Both the position numbers and the translations under genes were made by a program. Positions 1-7,743 of a stretch of DNA of 12,454 bases are shown here, one piece after another. Source of the DNA: Flavobacterium psychrophilum. Lineage in GTDB: Bacteria > Bacteroidota > Bacteroidia > Flavobacteriales > Flavobacteriaceae. The stretch is taken from assembly GCA_022730285.1 (NCBI GenBank), contig DZCQ01000041.1, positions 1 to 12,454 of the forward strand, given 5' to 3'. The number at the start of each line of letters is the position of its first letter. Positions within the stretch are counted from its first letter, which is position 1. Below the pieces are notes generated by a model. That model was not told the DNA's origin, did not search any database, and saw only the letters and a list, made by a program, of their open reading frames with translations.

Positions 1-1
1 T

Positions 2-565
2 TTTGTAGGTATAGGAAACACAAATCCCATCACAAAATTAGACCTTAGAGGGACAAAAGCTCACAACGCTGGAGGAGGTACAGGTGCTGCTAATGATGAT
101 CCTTCGCAAGCGGTAATCCCTGCTGGGTCTGATGGTAGTTCTTATGTTAATGATTGGCCAAATGGTTGGGGTGGTGGTTTAGCAACTTATGACATTGTTG
201 GGGCTTCAACTTTTATGAATAATTATTTCACAAGGTCAGACAAGCGTTTAAAAAATACTATTAAACCAATGGATGCTACTATTACGTCTAATTTTATGAA
301 GCTTAGACCTGTGACTTATATGTTAAACAAACAAACTCCAGAAACAGAGGGGTTACAATATGGGTTTATAGCACAAGAGGTTGCGGAGCTTTTTCCTAGT
401 ATTGTTACTAAAGATTCGGGTGCTCCAGATGCTATTATTGGAATGAATTATCAAGCATTAATTGCACCAACCGTACAAATGGTACAAGAACAACAAAAGC
501 AAATTATGGAACTTCAAAAAATTATTATAGACTTACAACAACAAATAAATTCTTTGAAAAAATAG
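2..565 (+). CDS. C-terminal part of a tail-fibre-like surface protein with S74 (endosialidase-type) chaperone domain
   Basis: The frame is open from the window edge, so the N-terminus is missing; 187 residues are visible. They begin with VGIGNTNPITKLDLRG, the 'GIG-T-NP-KLD-' stretch common just before the C-terminal domain of Bacteroidota tail-fibre-domain proteins. A Gly/Asp/Trp-rich segment follows, then SDKRLKNTI (visible residues 79-87) opening a Peptidase_S74 / intramolecular chaperone domain with GFIAQEVAELFP and NYQALIAPTVQMVQEQ. The last 30 residues (QQKQIMELQKIIIDLQQQ) form a predicted coiled coil. In characterised members this domain trimerises the protein and then cuts itself off at the Ser-Asp bond, here Ser79-Asp80. 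The protein is therefore probably a trimeric fibre or surface adhesin matured by self-cleavage; the function of the missing main body cannot be judged. Methionine 215-217 is internal and not the start. No other phage genes are visible. Confidence 0.85.
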   Translation, partial: FVGIGNTNPITKLDLRGTKAHNAGGGTGAANDDPSQAVIPAGSDGSSYVNDWPNGWGGGLATYDIVGASTFMNNYFTRSDKRLKNTIKPMDATITSNFMKLRPVTYMLNKQTPETEGLQYGFIAQEVAELFPSIVTKDSGAPDAIIGMNYQALIAPTVQMVQEQQKQIMELQKIIIDLQQQINSLKK

Positions 566-585
566 TTCTTAGTTTTCTTTAAAAT

Positions 586-629
586 AAAAATGCCACAGTT
601 AAATTGCTAAATTTAGTTGTGGCATTTTT
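586..629. terminator. Bidirectional intrinsic terminator between convergent genes
   Basis: AAAAATGCCACA (586-597) is perfectly complementary to TGTGGCATTTTT (618-629). The inner bases continue pairing (598-605 with 610-617, including two G-U pairs) down to a four-base loop. The stem is flanked by A-tracts and T-tracts on both sides, so it gives a U-tail in either direction. It lies 20 bp after the fibre gene stop and 15 bp after the rocD stop, as expected for a shared terminator. Confidence 0.9.
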
Positions 630-644
630 CACTAGTACAGAATT

Positions 645-1889
645 TTATTTTTCAAATTCTTGTAAGGTTTTTATTATGATAGTAACACAATTTAATATTT
701 GATCTTTAGTAATTGTTAATGGTGGTGCAAATCGTATAATATTACCATGAGTTGGTTTTGCTAAAAGTCCATTTTCTTTTAGAGCTAAGCAAATATTCCA
801 AGCCGTTTCACTATCTTCTGTATCATTAATTACAATGGCATTCAGCAAGCCTTTCCCTCTTACTACTAGTGCAATGTTAGATTTCTGAATGTATTTATTC
901 AATTCTGCACGAAATAAAATTCCAAGATTTTCGGCATTTTCGGCAAGATTTTCATTTGTAATAACTTCTAATGCTGCCATTGCAACCACTGCCGCCATTG
1001 GATTTCCTCCAAAAGTAGATCCGTGTTGTCCTGGTTTAATAACCTCCATGATAGGATTATTTGCTAGTACCGCCGAAACAGGATAGGTTCCTCCAGATAG
1101 TGCTTTTCCAAGTATTAAAATGTCTGGTTTTACATTTTCATGATCTACAGCTAGTAATTTTCCTGTTCTAGCAATTCCTGTTTGTACTTCATCTGCAATA
1201 AATAAAACGTTGTACTGTTCGCATAATGCTTTTGCTTTAGCCAAGTAGCCTTCTGCGGGTACATATACACCCGCTTCTCCTTGTATCGGTTCGACTAAAA
1301 AGCCTGCAATAGTAGGATTTTGTTTTAGAGTATTTTCTAACTCGGTTATATTGTCATAGGCTATTGTAATAAATCCATCAGTGAAGGGGCCGAAATTGTT
1401 TTTGGCATTTTCATCGTCTGAAAATGAAATTATTGTAGTAGTCCTGCCATGAAAATTACCGTTGCACACTACTATTTGTGCTTTATTTTTGGCAATACCT
1501 TTCTTCTCATACGCCCATTTTCTGGCAATTTTCAAAGCAGTTTCCACGGCTTCTGCACCAGTATTCATTGGTAATATTTTATCAAAACCAAAATATTTTG
1601 ACATATATTCTTCATACACACCTAGTTTATCGTTATAAAATGCTCTAGAGGTAAGTGTAAGGGTTTGTGCTTGTTTAATTAATGCATTAATGATTTTTGG
1701 GTGACAATGACCTTGATTTACCGCTGAATATGCGGATAAAAAATCGTAATATTGTTTGCCATTAATATCCCAAACATGTACGCCTTCTCCTTTGGTTAAA
1801 ACTACGGGAAGTGGGTGGTAGTTATGTGCTCCGTATTGGTCTTCTAGTATTATTGCGGTTGCAACACTTTTTTGTTCGTCAATTACCAT
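645..1889 (-). CDS. rocD: Ornithine aminotransferase (ornithine--oxo-acid transaminase)
   Basis: This PLP-dependent cytosolic enzyme transfers the delta-amino group of ornithine to 2-oxoglutarate, giving glutamate-5-semialdehyde (which cyclises to pyrroline-5-carboxylate) and glutamate. It links arginine/ornithine breakdown with proline and glutamate. The 414 residues match the usual class-III aminotransferase length. Visible signatures are [12 protein letters not shown] near residues 19-30, typical of ornithine aminotransferases; [10 protein letters not shown] (111-120), the phosphate-binding turn; NGNFHGRT (143-150), stacking on the cofactor; ADEVQTG with Asp233; LGKALSGG with the Schiff-base lysine Lys262; and GSTFGGNP (290-297). 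The ATG at 1889 leaves the conserved N-terminal block complete. It is transcribed alone, divergent from the pentapeptide-repeat gene, and ends at a shared terminator. A perfect TAnnTTTG box lies about 70 bp upstream, overlapped by a palindrome that may be an operator. Acetylornithine aminotransferase is the main alternative but fits the N-terminal block less well. Confidence 0.93.
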   Translation of the reverse strand: MVIDEQKSVATAIILEDQYGAHNYHPLPVVLTKGEGVHVWDINGKQYYDFLSAYSAVNQGHCHPKIINALIKQAQTLTLTSRAFYNDKLGVYEEYMSKYFGFDKILPMNTGAEAVETALKIARKWAYEKKGIAKNKAQIVVCNGNFHGRTTTIISFSDDENAKNNFGPFTDGFITIAYDNITELENTLKQNPTIAGFLVEPIQGEAGVYVPAEGYLAKAKALCEQYNVLFIADEVQTGIARTGKLLAVDHENVKPDILILGKALSGGTYPVSAVLANNPIMEVIKPGQHGSTFGGNPMAAVVAMAALEVITNENLAENAENLGILFRAELNKYIQKSNIALVVRGKGLLNAIVINDTEDSETAWNICLALKENGLLAKPTHGNIIRFAPPLTITKDQILNCVTIIIKTLQEFEK

Positions 1890-1950
1890 GATTTAAAAAA
1901 TGGATTTAATTTGTATTCTACGATTCCTACTTTTAGGAGAGAAATCTTCC

Positions 1951-2005
1951 TTTTTAATTCAAAAGTACTAAAAATAATCCTAATTTAGCATTTTTGAATT
2001 CAAAA
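1951..2005. repeat. Pair of near-identical 14-bp palindromes in a divergent control region
   Basis: TTTTTAATTCAAAA (1951-1964) and TTTTGAATTCAAAA (1992-2005) differ by one base; the second is a perfect palindrome. Their centres are 41 bp apart, close to four helical turns, so a dimeric regulator could bind both on the same face of the DNA. The rocD-proximal copy overlaps the candidate rocD -7 box, which would suit repression. The distal copy lies at about -40 for the pentapeptide gene. In this AT-rich DNA chance similarity is possible; the regulator is unknown. Confidence 0.4.
1960..1967 (-). promoter_or_regulatory. Candidate -7 promoter element of rocD
   Basis: Read on the minus strand, the site is TACTTTTG, a perfect match to the Bacteroidota -7 consensus TAnnTTTG. 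It would start transcription near 1953, leaving a 5' leader of about 64 nt. No convincing TTTG -33 element is seen at the normal distance, so this is a candidate only. Confidence 0.4.
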
Positions 2006-2046
2006 TATAGCAAGATAAAATAGGTTAGCAATTAACACTTTTAAAT

Positions 2047-2670
2047 ATGAAAGAGCAAAGGCTAAATTATATATTTACTTGTAAAACTATAAATGAGATG
2101 AGTGTACTTTATATTTACGATCAGAAGTTCTTGAATAAAACATTTTCTTCAGATGACATAACCCAAAAGGAGTTTGAAAATTGTGAGTTTGAAAATTGCG
2201 ATTTTACAGCATGTAATTTTCAAGGAGCTGTTTTTGTAGATTCTATTTTTGATTCTTGCAACTTTAAAGAGGCAAAAATAGGGCATGTGGGTTTGCGAAA
2301 TGCACAATTTACAGGATGCAATTTTTCTTCGGTTAATTTTGCAATGACAGACCAAATTATTTACGATTTTAATTTTAAATCCTGTAATCTAGATTATGCA
2401 CAATTTTATAATTTAAAACTTCGAGGAATCCAGTTTATAGATTGCAGTATGGTTAGCACAGATTTTATGCAATCGGATTTAACAGAAGCATTGTTTGATA
2501 ATTGTAATTTGCATTTGGCTGTTTTTAGCGATGCAATTGCAAATAAAGTCGATTTTTATTCTAGTTACTTTTTCTCCATCGATCCTGAAAAAACAAAACT
2601 TAAAAAAGCCGTTTTTTCTCAGGAAGGATTAAAAGGATTATTGGAAAAGTATGATCTTATTGTTCGTTAA
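2047..2670 (+). CDS. Pentapeptide-repeat protein
   Basis: From about residue 41 to 175 the protein is built of pentapeptide repeats, A(D/N)LXX-like units with a central Phe/Leu. Examples are FENCEFENCDFTACNFQGAV and FDNCNLHLAVF, so it should fold as a right-handed quadrilateral beta-helix. The C-terminal end (FFSIDPEKTKLKKAVFS...GLLEKYDL) matches a layout usual in Bacteroidota members, where the helix is followed by a short alpha-helical tail. Cysteine is unusually frequent at the repeat positions. Related proteins of the Qnr/McbG type protect DNA gyrase by mimicking DNA, but nothing here proves that role. Met18 (codon at 2098-2100) starts a version beginning MSVLYIYDQKF that resembles relatives more closely than the 17 extra residues do; the longer start is kept only because it is open. 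The stop overlaps the convergent thrC stop by 3 bp. Confidence 0.85.
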   Translation: MKEQRLNYIFTCKTINEMSVLYIYDQKFLNKTFSSDDITQKEFENCEFENCDFTACNFQGAVFVDSIFDSCNFKEAKIGHVGLRNAQFTGCNFSSVNFAMTDQIIYDFNFKSCNLDYAQFYNLKLRGIQFIDCSMVSTDFMQSDLTEALFDNCNLHLAVFSDAIANKVDFYSSYFFSIDPEKTKLKKAVFSQEGLKGLLEKYDLIVR

Positions 2671-3965
2671 AATGTTTTTTGAAGCAAATATTGTTTTAAT
2701 TCAGTGTATTCTTTTATTTGAATACTTTTTTTCTCTTTGTTTAAAACACTTTTTATTTGCCTTGGAATTTCCAATTGAATATTCAAAAGAGGTTCTACGG
2801 TTTCTAGAAACTTAATAGGGTGTGCTGTTTCAAGGAATATTCCGATGCTATTTTGGTGGTTTGTAAGTTCTTTTTTGAGACCTAAATAGCCAACAGCTCC
2901 ATGTGGTTCTGCTATGTAGTGGTAATTTTTGTAAATTTCTTGCAAAGCAGCTTTTGTTTGTTCATCTGTAAAGGAAAAAGACGAAAAATCTTTTTTTAGG
3001 GCATCAATGTTGTGATTGTATAGTTCTAATATTCGAGCAAAATTGCTAGGATTTCCTACATCCATGGCATTTGAAATGGTTTCTTTAGATGGTTTTGGAG
3101 AATATTTTTGGGTTGTTAAAAATTGCGGTACAGTATCGTTTACATTTGTAGAAGCAACAAAATGGGCTATTGGTAAACCTATTTTTTTAGCTAAAATTCC
3201 AGCACAAATATTTCCAAAATTTCCACTTGGACACGATATGATTAATGATTTGTTTTGTTTTTTCAATTCTTTATAGGCAAAGAAAAAGTAAAACATTTGT
3301 GGTAGCCATCTTGCAATGTTGATAGAATTTGCGGAAGTTAAATGACTATTTGCTAATTCAGGATCTAGGAATGCTTGTTTTACCATATCTTGACAATCGT
3401 CAAAAACGCCATCTACTTCTATTGCAGTAATATTTTGTCCAAGTGTTGTTAGTTGTCTTTCTTGTATATCGCTTACCTTTCCAGATGGATATAAAATTAC
3501 TACTTCTACTCCTTTAGTGTTTAAAAATCCACTTGCTACAGCACCACCAGTATCTCCAGAGGTTGCTACAAGAACTATATTTTTTTGATTTTTCCCTTCG
3601 TTAAAATACGCTAAACATCTTGCCATGAATCTTGCACCTACATCTTTAAAAGCCATTGTTGGCCCATGGTAAAGTTCTAAGGAATAGCAGTTTTCGTGTA
3701 GAGATATTATGGGAAAATCAAAAGATAGGGTTTCCTGTACTATTTCTTTTAATTTTTCTTCTGGAATTGAATCTCCTACAAAAGGTTTAATTACTTGAAA
3801 TGCAATTTCGGCGTTGGATAAATTTTCGATTGTGTCAAAAAAAGATTTTTCCAAAGGTTTTATTTTTGATGGAAAATATAATCCTTTGTCTTGTGCAAGT
3901 CCTTGTATTACTGCTTCTTTAAAGCTTACTTGTGTGTTTTTATTATTTAGGCTATAATAGTTCAT
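2667..3965 (-). CDS. thrC: Threonine synthase
   Basis: This PLP enzyme converts O-phosphohomoserine and water to threonine and phosphate, the last step of the pathway. The 432 residues match the shorter bacterial form. Visible landmarks are an N-terminal YYSLNN...VSFKEAVIQGLAQDKGLYFP segment typical of the family; LYHGPTMAFKDVGARF with the Schiff-base lysine Lys107; VATSGDTGGAVASGF (133-147); NSINIARWLPQ (213-223); CPSGNFGN (245-252), a cofactor phosphate loop; and NAMDVGNPSNF (299-309). All expected motifs are present. The start lies 12 bp after the thrB stop, so the two genes are almost certainly cotranscribed, with thrC last. The stop codon shares bases with the stop of the convergent pentapeptide gene, leaving no intergenic terminator. 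Confidence 0.96.
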   Translation of the reverse strand: MNYYSLNNKNTQVSFKEAVIQGLAQDKGLYFPSKIKPLEKSFFDTIENLSNAEIAFQVIKPFVGDSIPEEKLKEIVQETLSFDFPIISLHENCYSLELYHGPTMAFKDVGARFMARCLAYFNEGKNQKNIVLVATSGDTGGAVASGFLNTKGVEVVILYPSGKVSDIQERQLTTLGQNITAIEVDGVFDDCQDMVKQAFLDPELANSHLTSANSINIARWLPQMFYFFFAYKELKKQNKSLIISCPSGNFGNICAGILAKKIGLPIAHFVASTNVNDTVPQFLTTQKYSPKPSKETISNAMDVGNPSNFARILELYNHNIDALKKDFSSFSFTDEQTKAALQEIYKNYHYIAEPHGAVGYLGLKKELTNHQNSIGIFLETAHPIKFLETVEPLLNIQLEIPRQIKSVLNKEKKSIQIKEYTELKQYLLQKTF

Positions 3966-3977
3966 TTGTGTATAATT

Positions 3978-4907
3978 TTAGTTTTGTACTACTTTCACTC
4001 CATCTGGATTTATTTTAGATATATGTATATCGAATAAGATTCCTGTATTTTGATAACTATTACTCATTGCAATTGCAATTTTTTCTGCTTTTTCTTGTCC
4101 TTTACATAGTGCAAAAATAGAGGGGCCTGCTCCTGAAATTCCTGCTCCTAAGGCTCCATTTTGCAAAGCAACATTTTTCACATTGTCAAAATTAGGAATT
4201 AAATGCTTACGAAATGGTTCTATTATGACATCTTGTAAAGAACGACTAATTAATGCATAATCTTGTGTGTATAGTCCTGCTACAAATCCAGCAATATTTC
4301 CTGTTTGTGTGATGGTATTTTTTAAAGAAACCATGGGTTGCAATACTGCTCTTGCATCTGCTGTTTTTACTTCGATATGTGGGTGAAGGACTACTGCATA
4401 TAGATTTTCAGGGCTTTCTATACAGATTATATCTAGTGGGTTGTATCCTCTTACTAAGGTAAATCCACCTAGTAGGCATGGTGCAACATTATCAGCATGT
4501 TCGCTACCACTGGCTACTATTTCGCCTTTCATTGCAAATTGTACTAGTTGTTTTTTGGTAAATGGATTGTTTAACAGCTCATTAATTCCAAAAACTGCTC
4601 CAGCTGCACTTGCAGAACTACTGCCGATGCCACTTCCAGCTTTAATTTTTTTGTGTATTTCTATTTCAAAACCAAAAGTGTTGTTTGGGAGAGCTTCTAA
4701 AAGTGTTTGTGCAGCAACTCCTGCCACGTTTTTAGAGGTTTCTAATGGAAGATTTGCTCCTGTTATTTTGGTTATTCTAATGCCTTTTTCGTGAGATTTA
4801 CGAATAATCATTTCATCGCCAATATTGTTTAAGCACAATCCTAATACATCAAATCCGCAATTTAAATTAGCTATGGTGGCTGGACAGAATATTTTAATTT
4901 CGTTCAT
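3978..4907 (-). CDS. thrB: Homoserine kinase (GHMP kinase family)
   Basis: It phosphorylates homoserine with ATP to O-phosphohomoserine, the substrate of the next gene's product. The 309 residues are the normal length. GHMP-kinase motifs are seen in order: PATIANLNCGFDVLG (9-23, motif 1); KKIKAGSGIGSSSASAAGAV (86-105, motif 2, the ATP phosphate loop); and GALGAGISGAGPSIFAL (251-267, motif 3). SEHADNVAPCLLGG (135-148) is a homoserine-kinase block. It is the middle gene of thrA-thrB-thrC. It is tightly coupled to thrC but separated from thrA by 161 bp containing a hairpin, so thrB-thrC may be expressed at a level different from thrA. Confidence 0.96.
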   Translation of the reverse strand: MNEIKIFCPATIANLNCGFDVLGLCLNNIGDEMIIRKSHEKGIRITKITGANLPLETSKNVAGVAAQTLLEALPNNTFGFEIEIHKKIKAGSGIGSSSASAAGAVFGINELLNNPFTKKQLVQFAMKGEIVASGSEHADNVAPCLLGGFTLVRGYNPLDIICIESPENLYAVVLHPHIEVKTADARAVLQPMVSLKNTITQTGNIAGFVAGLYTQDYALISRSLQDVIIEPFRKHLIPNFDNVKNVALQNGALGAGISGAGPSIFALCKGQEKAEKIAIAMSNSYQNTGILFDIHISKINPDGVKVVQN

Positions 4908-4981
4908 GGTTTTAAAAAACTAATTGTTTTTTTGTTTAAAAGTAGGCAAAATGTCTTGTTTTCTAACCCTGATTGCAGTGA

Positions 4982-5040
4982 AAATCCTTGCCTTTTTTGG
5001 CAAGATTGTAACGGAAAGCAGGTCGTTTTTGTAAGGATTT
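4982..5040 (-). promoter_or_regulatory. Hairpin with a competing arm between thrA and thrB
   Basis: In the mRNA (minus strand), CTTGCC-AAAAAA-GGCAAG forms a compact stem (4988-5005 region), extended by AAT/ATT across one bulged C, and is followed by GAUUUU. The downstream arm AAGGATTT (plus-strand AAATCCTT at 4982-4989) can instead pair with an upstream AAATCCTT (plus-strand AAGGATTT at 5033-5040). The U-run is short, so this may be a weak or conditional terminator, an RNA-processing site or an mRNA stabiliser. No leader ORF starts with ATG in this gap. Confidence 0.4.
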
Positions 5041-5068
5041 GTCTCTGGTTTGGTTTCTAAATTTCTTT

Positions 5069-7516
5069 TTAATTGTTTCCAACTCGGATTACATCGGAGA
5101 ATATTCCAGATGCTGTAACTGCTGCTCCAGCACCTGCTCCTTTAATGATTAGTGGTTGGTCTGAATATCTTTCGGTATAAAATTGCACGATGTTGTCTTT
5201 TCCTTCAAGGTTGTAAAATGGGCTTTCTTGTGGAATGAATTGCAGTCCTACGTTTGCCTTGCCATTTTGAAATGTTGCTACAAATTTTAGGCGACTTTTT
5301 TTGGTGTTTGCCTCGTTTAATAGTTTGTTAAAATGTTCAGCATTTTGAAGTAATGAATCAAAAAAATCTTTGTTATTTGTGGTTTCCATGCACTCTTTTG
5401 GTAAAAAAGAGTTGTTTTCTATATCTTCCATTTCCATTGGGTAGCCACTTTCTCTTATCAAAATAAGTATTTTTCGGGCTACATCTACACCACTTAGGTC
5501 TATTTTTGGGTCTGGTTCTGTGTAGCCTTGTATTCCTGCTTCTTGTACTACATCGTGAAAGGAATTGTTTGCATCAAAATTATTGAATATAAAATTTAAA
5601 CTTCCAGACAATACTGCTTGTATTTGGGTGACTCTGTCTCCAGATGCGATGAGGTTTTTTAGGGTATCTATAATTGGTAGTCCTGCACCTACATTGGTTT
5701 CAAATAGGAATGGGGCATTGTATTTTCGGGATAAGTTTTTTAGATTTTTGTAATTTTCATAACTGGACGAACAAGCAATTTTGTTGCATGTTACAATTGC
5801 TATGTTTTGCTTTAAAAATTGGTCGTATATGCTTGCAATATTTTCGTTTGCGGTGTTATCTACAAAAATACTATTTCTTAAATTAAGACTACTTGCTTTG
5901 GAGATAAATTGTTGCAGGTTTGTTGTTTCGGCATTTTCCAAATTGGCTTTCCAGTTTTCCAAATCGATGCCCTCTGGGTTAAAGTGCATTTTTCTAGAAT
6001 TAGAAATTGCTATTACTCGGATGTTAATTTTTAAATTATTTTTTAGATATTCGTGTTGTTGATTAATTTGTTTTAAAAATATTTCGCCTACATTTCCTAC
6101 CCCTATTACAAATAGGTTTAGTTGTTTTGTATTGTCTTCAAAAAAACGTTCATGAAGTGCATTTAATGCTTTTTTTACATCTTTTTCAAGAATAACGGCA
6201 GAGATGTTTCGTTCGGAAGCTCCTTGTGCAATTGCTCTAACATTTACATTATTTTGACCAAGTGTGCTAAACATTTTGCCACTTAATCCTTGATGATTTT
6301 TCATTTTTTCGCCTACCAATGCAATGATACATAAGTCTTTCTCAACAATACATGGTTCAATTTTATTTTGCGAAATTTCGGTTTCAAAAATTTGATTTAT
6401 TGCTATTTGAGCTCTGTCTGCTTCGGTGTTTAAAATTCCTATACATATAGAATGTTCGGAGGAAGCTTGTGTTATAAATACGGCATTTATATTTTGTGTG
6501 TATAGTACTTCAAATAATCGTTTTGAAGAACCTGAAACTCCAACAATTCCAGAACCTTCAATAGTTAAAAGGGCAATATTGTCTATGTGAGAAATACCTT
6601 TTACAGGACTTGCATTTTGTTCCAATTGGTTAGATATATAGGTTCCATTTGCTGATGGGTCGAAAGTGTTTTTTATCCAAATAGGAATATTTAGTTTTAA
6701 AACGGGCTGAATAGTTGGAGGATAGATAACTTTTGCACCAAAATGAGAAAGTTCCATGGCTTCCTGATAAGATATTTTATCTATTGGTTGGGCTTGTTTT
6801 ACTATTCTAGGGTTTGCGGTAAACATGCCGCTTACGTCTGTCCAAATTTCTAATTGCGATGCACCAATTGCGGCGGCTAATATTGCTGCAGTATAATCGG
6901 AACCACCACGCCCAAGAGTTGTATTATTTCCGTCTAGTGAACTTGCTATAAATCCAGGGAAAACAAATATTGTGTTTTTGTTTTCTTCAAAATAAGTATG
7001 AATTAGTGAATTGGTTATTTCAAAATTGACAGTTGCATTTCCAAACTGATTATTTGTTTTTATTAATTCTTGGCTATTTTTATAGGTAGCATCTATGCCA
7101 TTTTGTTGCAATGCTTTGGTAATTATTTGAGACGAAAGTAATTCCCCAAAACTTAAAATAGAATCGGAACTTCTATCCGAAAGTTCTCCAAGTAAATAGC
7201 AACCATCTAACAGTGTTTTTAATTTTTTACAATTTAACTCTATATTTTGTAACATTTCCAACTGATTGTTAGCGGAAAATAACTCCATTATTGTTATTTT
7301 GTGCTTATTTTCAATTTCTATTAAAATCTCTAAATAATCTTCCTCTTTTGACGATGCCTTTTTCGCAGCAGCCACCAGTAAATCGGTTACTCCTCCAAGG
7401 GCAGAGACTACAATTACAATAGGAGAAATAATTGCTTGAGACTGTATAATATTTAAAGCTAATGGTATATTTTTTGAGTTAGCAACCGATGTTCCTCCGA
7501 ATTTTAGGACTTTCAT
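5069..7516 (-). CDS. thrA: Bifunctional aspartokinase / homoserine dehydrogenase
   Basis: This fused enzyme catalyses the first and third steps from aspartate to threonine: phosphorylation of aspartate by ATP, and NAD(P)H reduction of aspartate semialdehyde to homoserine. The 815 residues equal the usual fused length. Kinase part: KFGGTS (5-10), LGRGGSDYTA (201-210) and WTDVSGMFTANP (225-236). Two ACT regulatory domains follow at about 314-390 and 395-460, the second with ALVGEKMKNHQGLSGKMF and NVRAIAQGASERNISAV; these normally bind threonine for feedback inhibition. Dehydrogenase part: Rossmann motif VIGVGNVGEIF (470-480), VTCNK (575-579), ETNVGAGLP (606-614), and GYTEPDPKIDLSGVDVARK with catalytic Asp678 and Lys682. 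Relatives usually read EPDPRDDLSG; here K-I replaces R-D, a small departure. It heads the thr cluster, preceded by a putative attenuator leader. Confidence 0.97.
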   Translation of the reverse strand: MKVLKFGGTSVANSKNIPLALNIIQSQAIISPIVIVVSALGGVTDLLVAAAKKASSKEEDYLEILIEIENKHKITIMELFSANNQLEMLQNIELNCKKLKTLLDGCYLLGELSDRSSDSILSFGELLSSQIITKALQQNGIDATYKNSQELIKTNNQFGNATVNFEITNSLIHTYFEENKNTIFVFPGFIASSLDGNNTTLGRGGSDYTAAILAAAIGASQLEIWTDVSGMFTANPRIVKQAQPIDKISYQEAMELSHFGAKVIYPPTIQPVLKLNIPIWIKNTFDPSANGTYISNQLEQNASPVKGISHIDNIALLTIEGSGIVGVSGSSKRLFEVLYTQNINAVFITQASSEHSICIGILNTEADRAQIAINQIFETEISQNKIEPCIVEKDLCIIALVGEKMKNHQGLSGKMFSTLGQNNVNVRAIAQGASERNISAVILEKDVKKALNALHERFFEDNTKQLNLFVIGVGNVGEIFLKQINQQHEYLKNNLKINIRVIAISNSRKMHFNPEGIDLENWKANLENAETTNLQQFISKASSLNLRNSIFVDNTANENIASIYDQFLKQNIAIVTCNKIACSSSYENYKNLKNLSRKYNAPFLFETNVGAGLPIIDTLKNLIASGDRVTQIQAVLSGSLNFIFNNFDANNSFHDVVQEAGIQGYTEPDPKIDLSGVDVARKILILIRESGYPMEMEDIENNSFLPKECMETTNNKDFFDSLLQNAEHFNKLLNEANTKKSRLKFVATFQNGKANVGLQFIPQESPFYNLEGKDNIVQFYTERYSDQPLIIKGAGAGAAVTASGIFSDVIRVGNN

Positions 7517-7560
7517 AAATTTTTATTAGAATAATTAATTTTGTGTACATTTTTTTTGAA

Positions 7561-7633
7561 TTACAAAACATATTATAAGAAACCTTGTTGTACAATTAAG
7601 GGATAGGATATATTTTTTATATGTTTTTTGTAA
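7561..7633 (-). promoter_or_regulatory. AU-rich inverted repeat in the thrA 5' leader
   Basis: TTACAAAACATAT (7561-7573) is the reverse complement of ATATGTTTTTTGTAA (7619-7633) apart from two extra T residues, giving a 13-bp stem with a 2-nt bulge around a 45-nt loop in the thrA mRNA. The loop contains TTAAGGG (plus 7596-7602; mRNA CCCUUAA), complementary to UUAGGGG in the upstream stop-codon hairpin with one G-U pair. It also has a weak CCUU/AAGG pairing followed by UUUCUU (plus 7577-7602). These provide mutually exclusive folds of the kind used in attenuators, although the terminator arm is weak. Confidence 0.4.
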
Positions 7634-7634
7634 T

Positions 7635-7647
7635 ACCCCTAAGGGGT
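7635..7647 (-). promoter_or_regulatory. GC hairpin overlapping the thr leader stop codon
   Basis: ACCCC-TAA-GGGGT (plus strand) is a perfect inverted repeat and stands out in the AT-rich surroundings. In the mRNA the left arm contains the last Thr-Pro codons of the leader ORF and the loop holds its UAG stop. Translation up to the stop would melt this hairpin, freeing UUAGGGG to pair with downstream CCCUUAA. That coupling of stop codon and hairpin suggests ribosome-sensed regulation. Confidence 0.5.
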
Positions 7648-7725
7648 TGAAGTTGTAATAACAGAAGTGCCCATAATAGTAATGTAGGCAAGGTGTAATT
7701 TAGATTCAAAGCTGTTATTAATCAT
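7639..7725 (-). CDS. Putative thr operon leader peptide (28 aa, or 11 aa from an inner ATG)
   Basis: A short ORF upstream of thrA ends in YITIMGTSVITTSTP-stop. Its last 14 residues contain five Thr, three Ile and one Val. Enterobacterial thrL likewise consists mainly of Thr and Ile codons and senses charged tRNA-Thr and tRNA-Ile. Two in-frame ATG codons exist: 7725 (28 residues, about 20 nt after a TAnnTTTG box) and 7674 (11 residues, MGTSVITTSTP). The stop codon at 7639-7641 sits in the loop of a GC hairpin. No Shine-Dalgarno site is visible, as is normal in this phylum. The peptide itself probably has no function; ribosome position on it would set the fold of the RNA before thrA, 122 bp further on. 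The main doubts are the small size of the ORF and the lack of a strong U-tailed terminator. Confidence 0.5.
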   Translation of the reverse strand: MINNSFESKLHLAYITIMGTSVITTSTP

Positions 7726-7743
7726 AAGTATCAGAATATTGGT

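Noticed and set aside
1925..1938. TCCTA-CTTT-TAGGA hairpin before rocD
   Set aside because: Only five base pairs and no U-tract; too weak to call a regulatory element alone.
4441..4794. 117-codon open frame opposite thrB
   Set aside because: It is antisense to a gene with all GHMP motifs; the composition mirrors thrB codons.
4908..5068. A second leader peptide between thrA and thrB
   Set aside because: The transcript strand has no ATG in the gap before thrB, and no run of regulatory codons.
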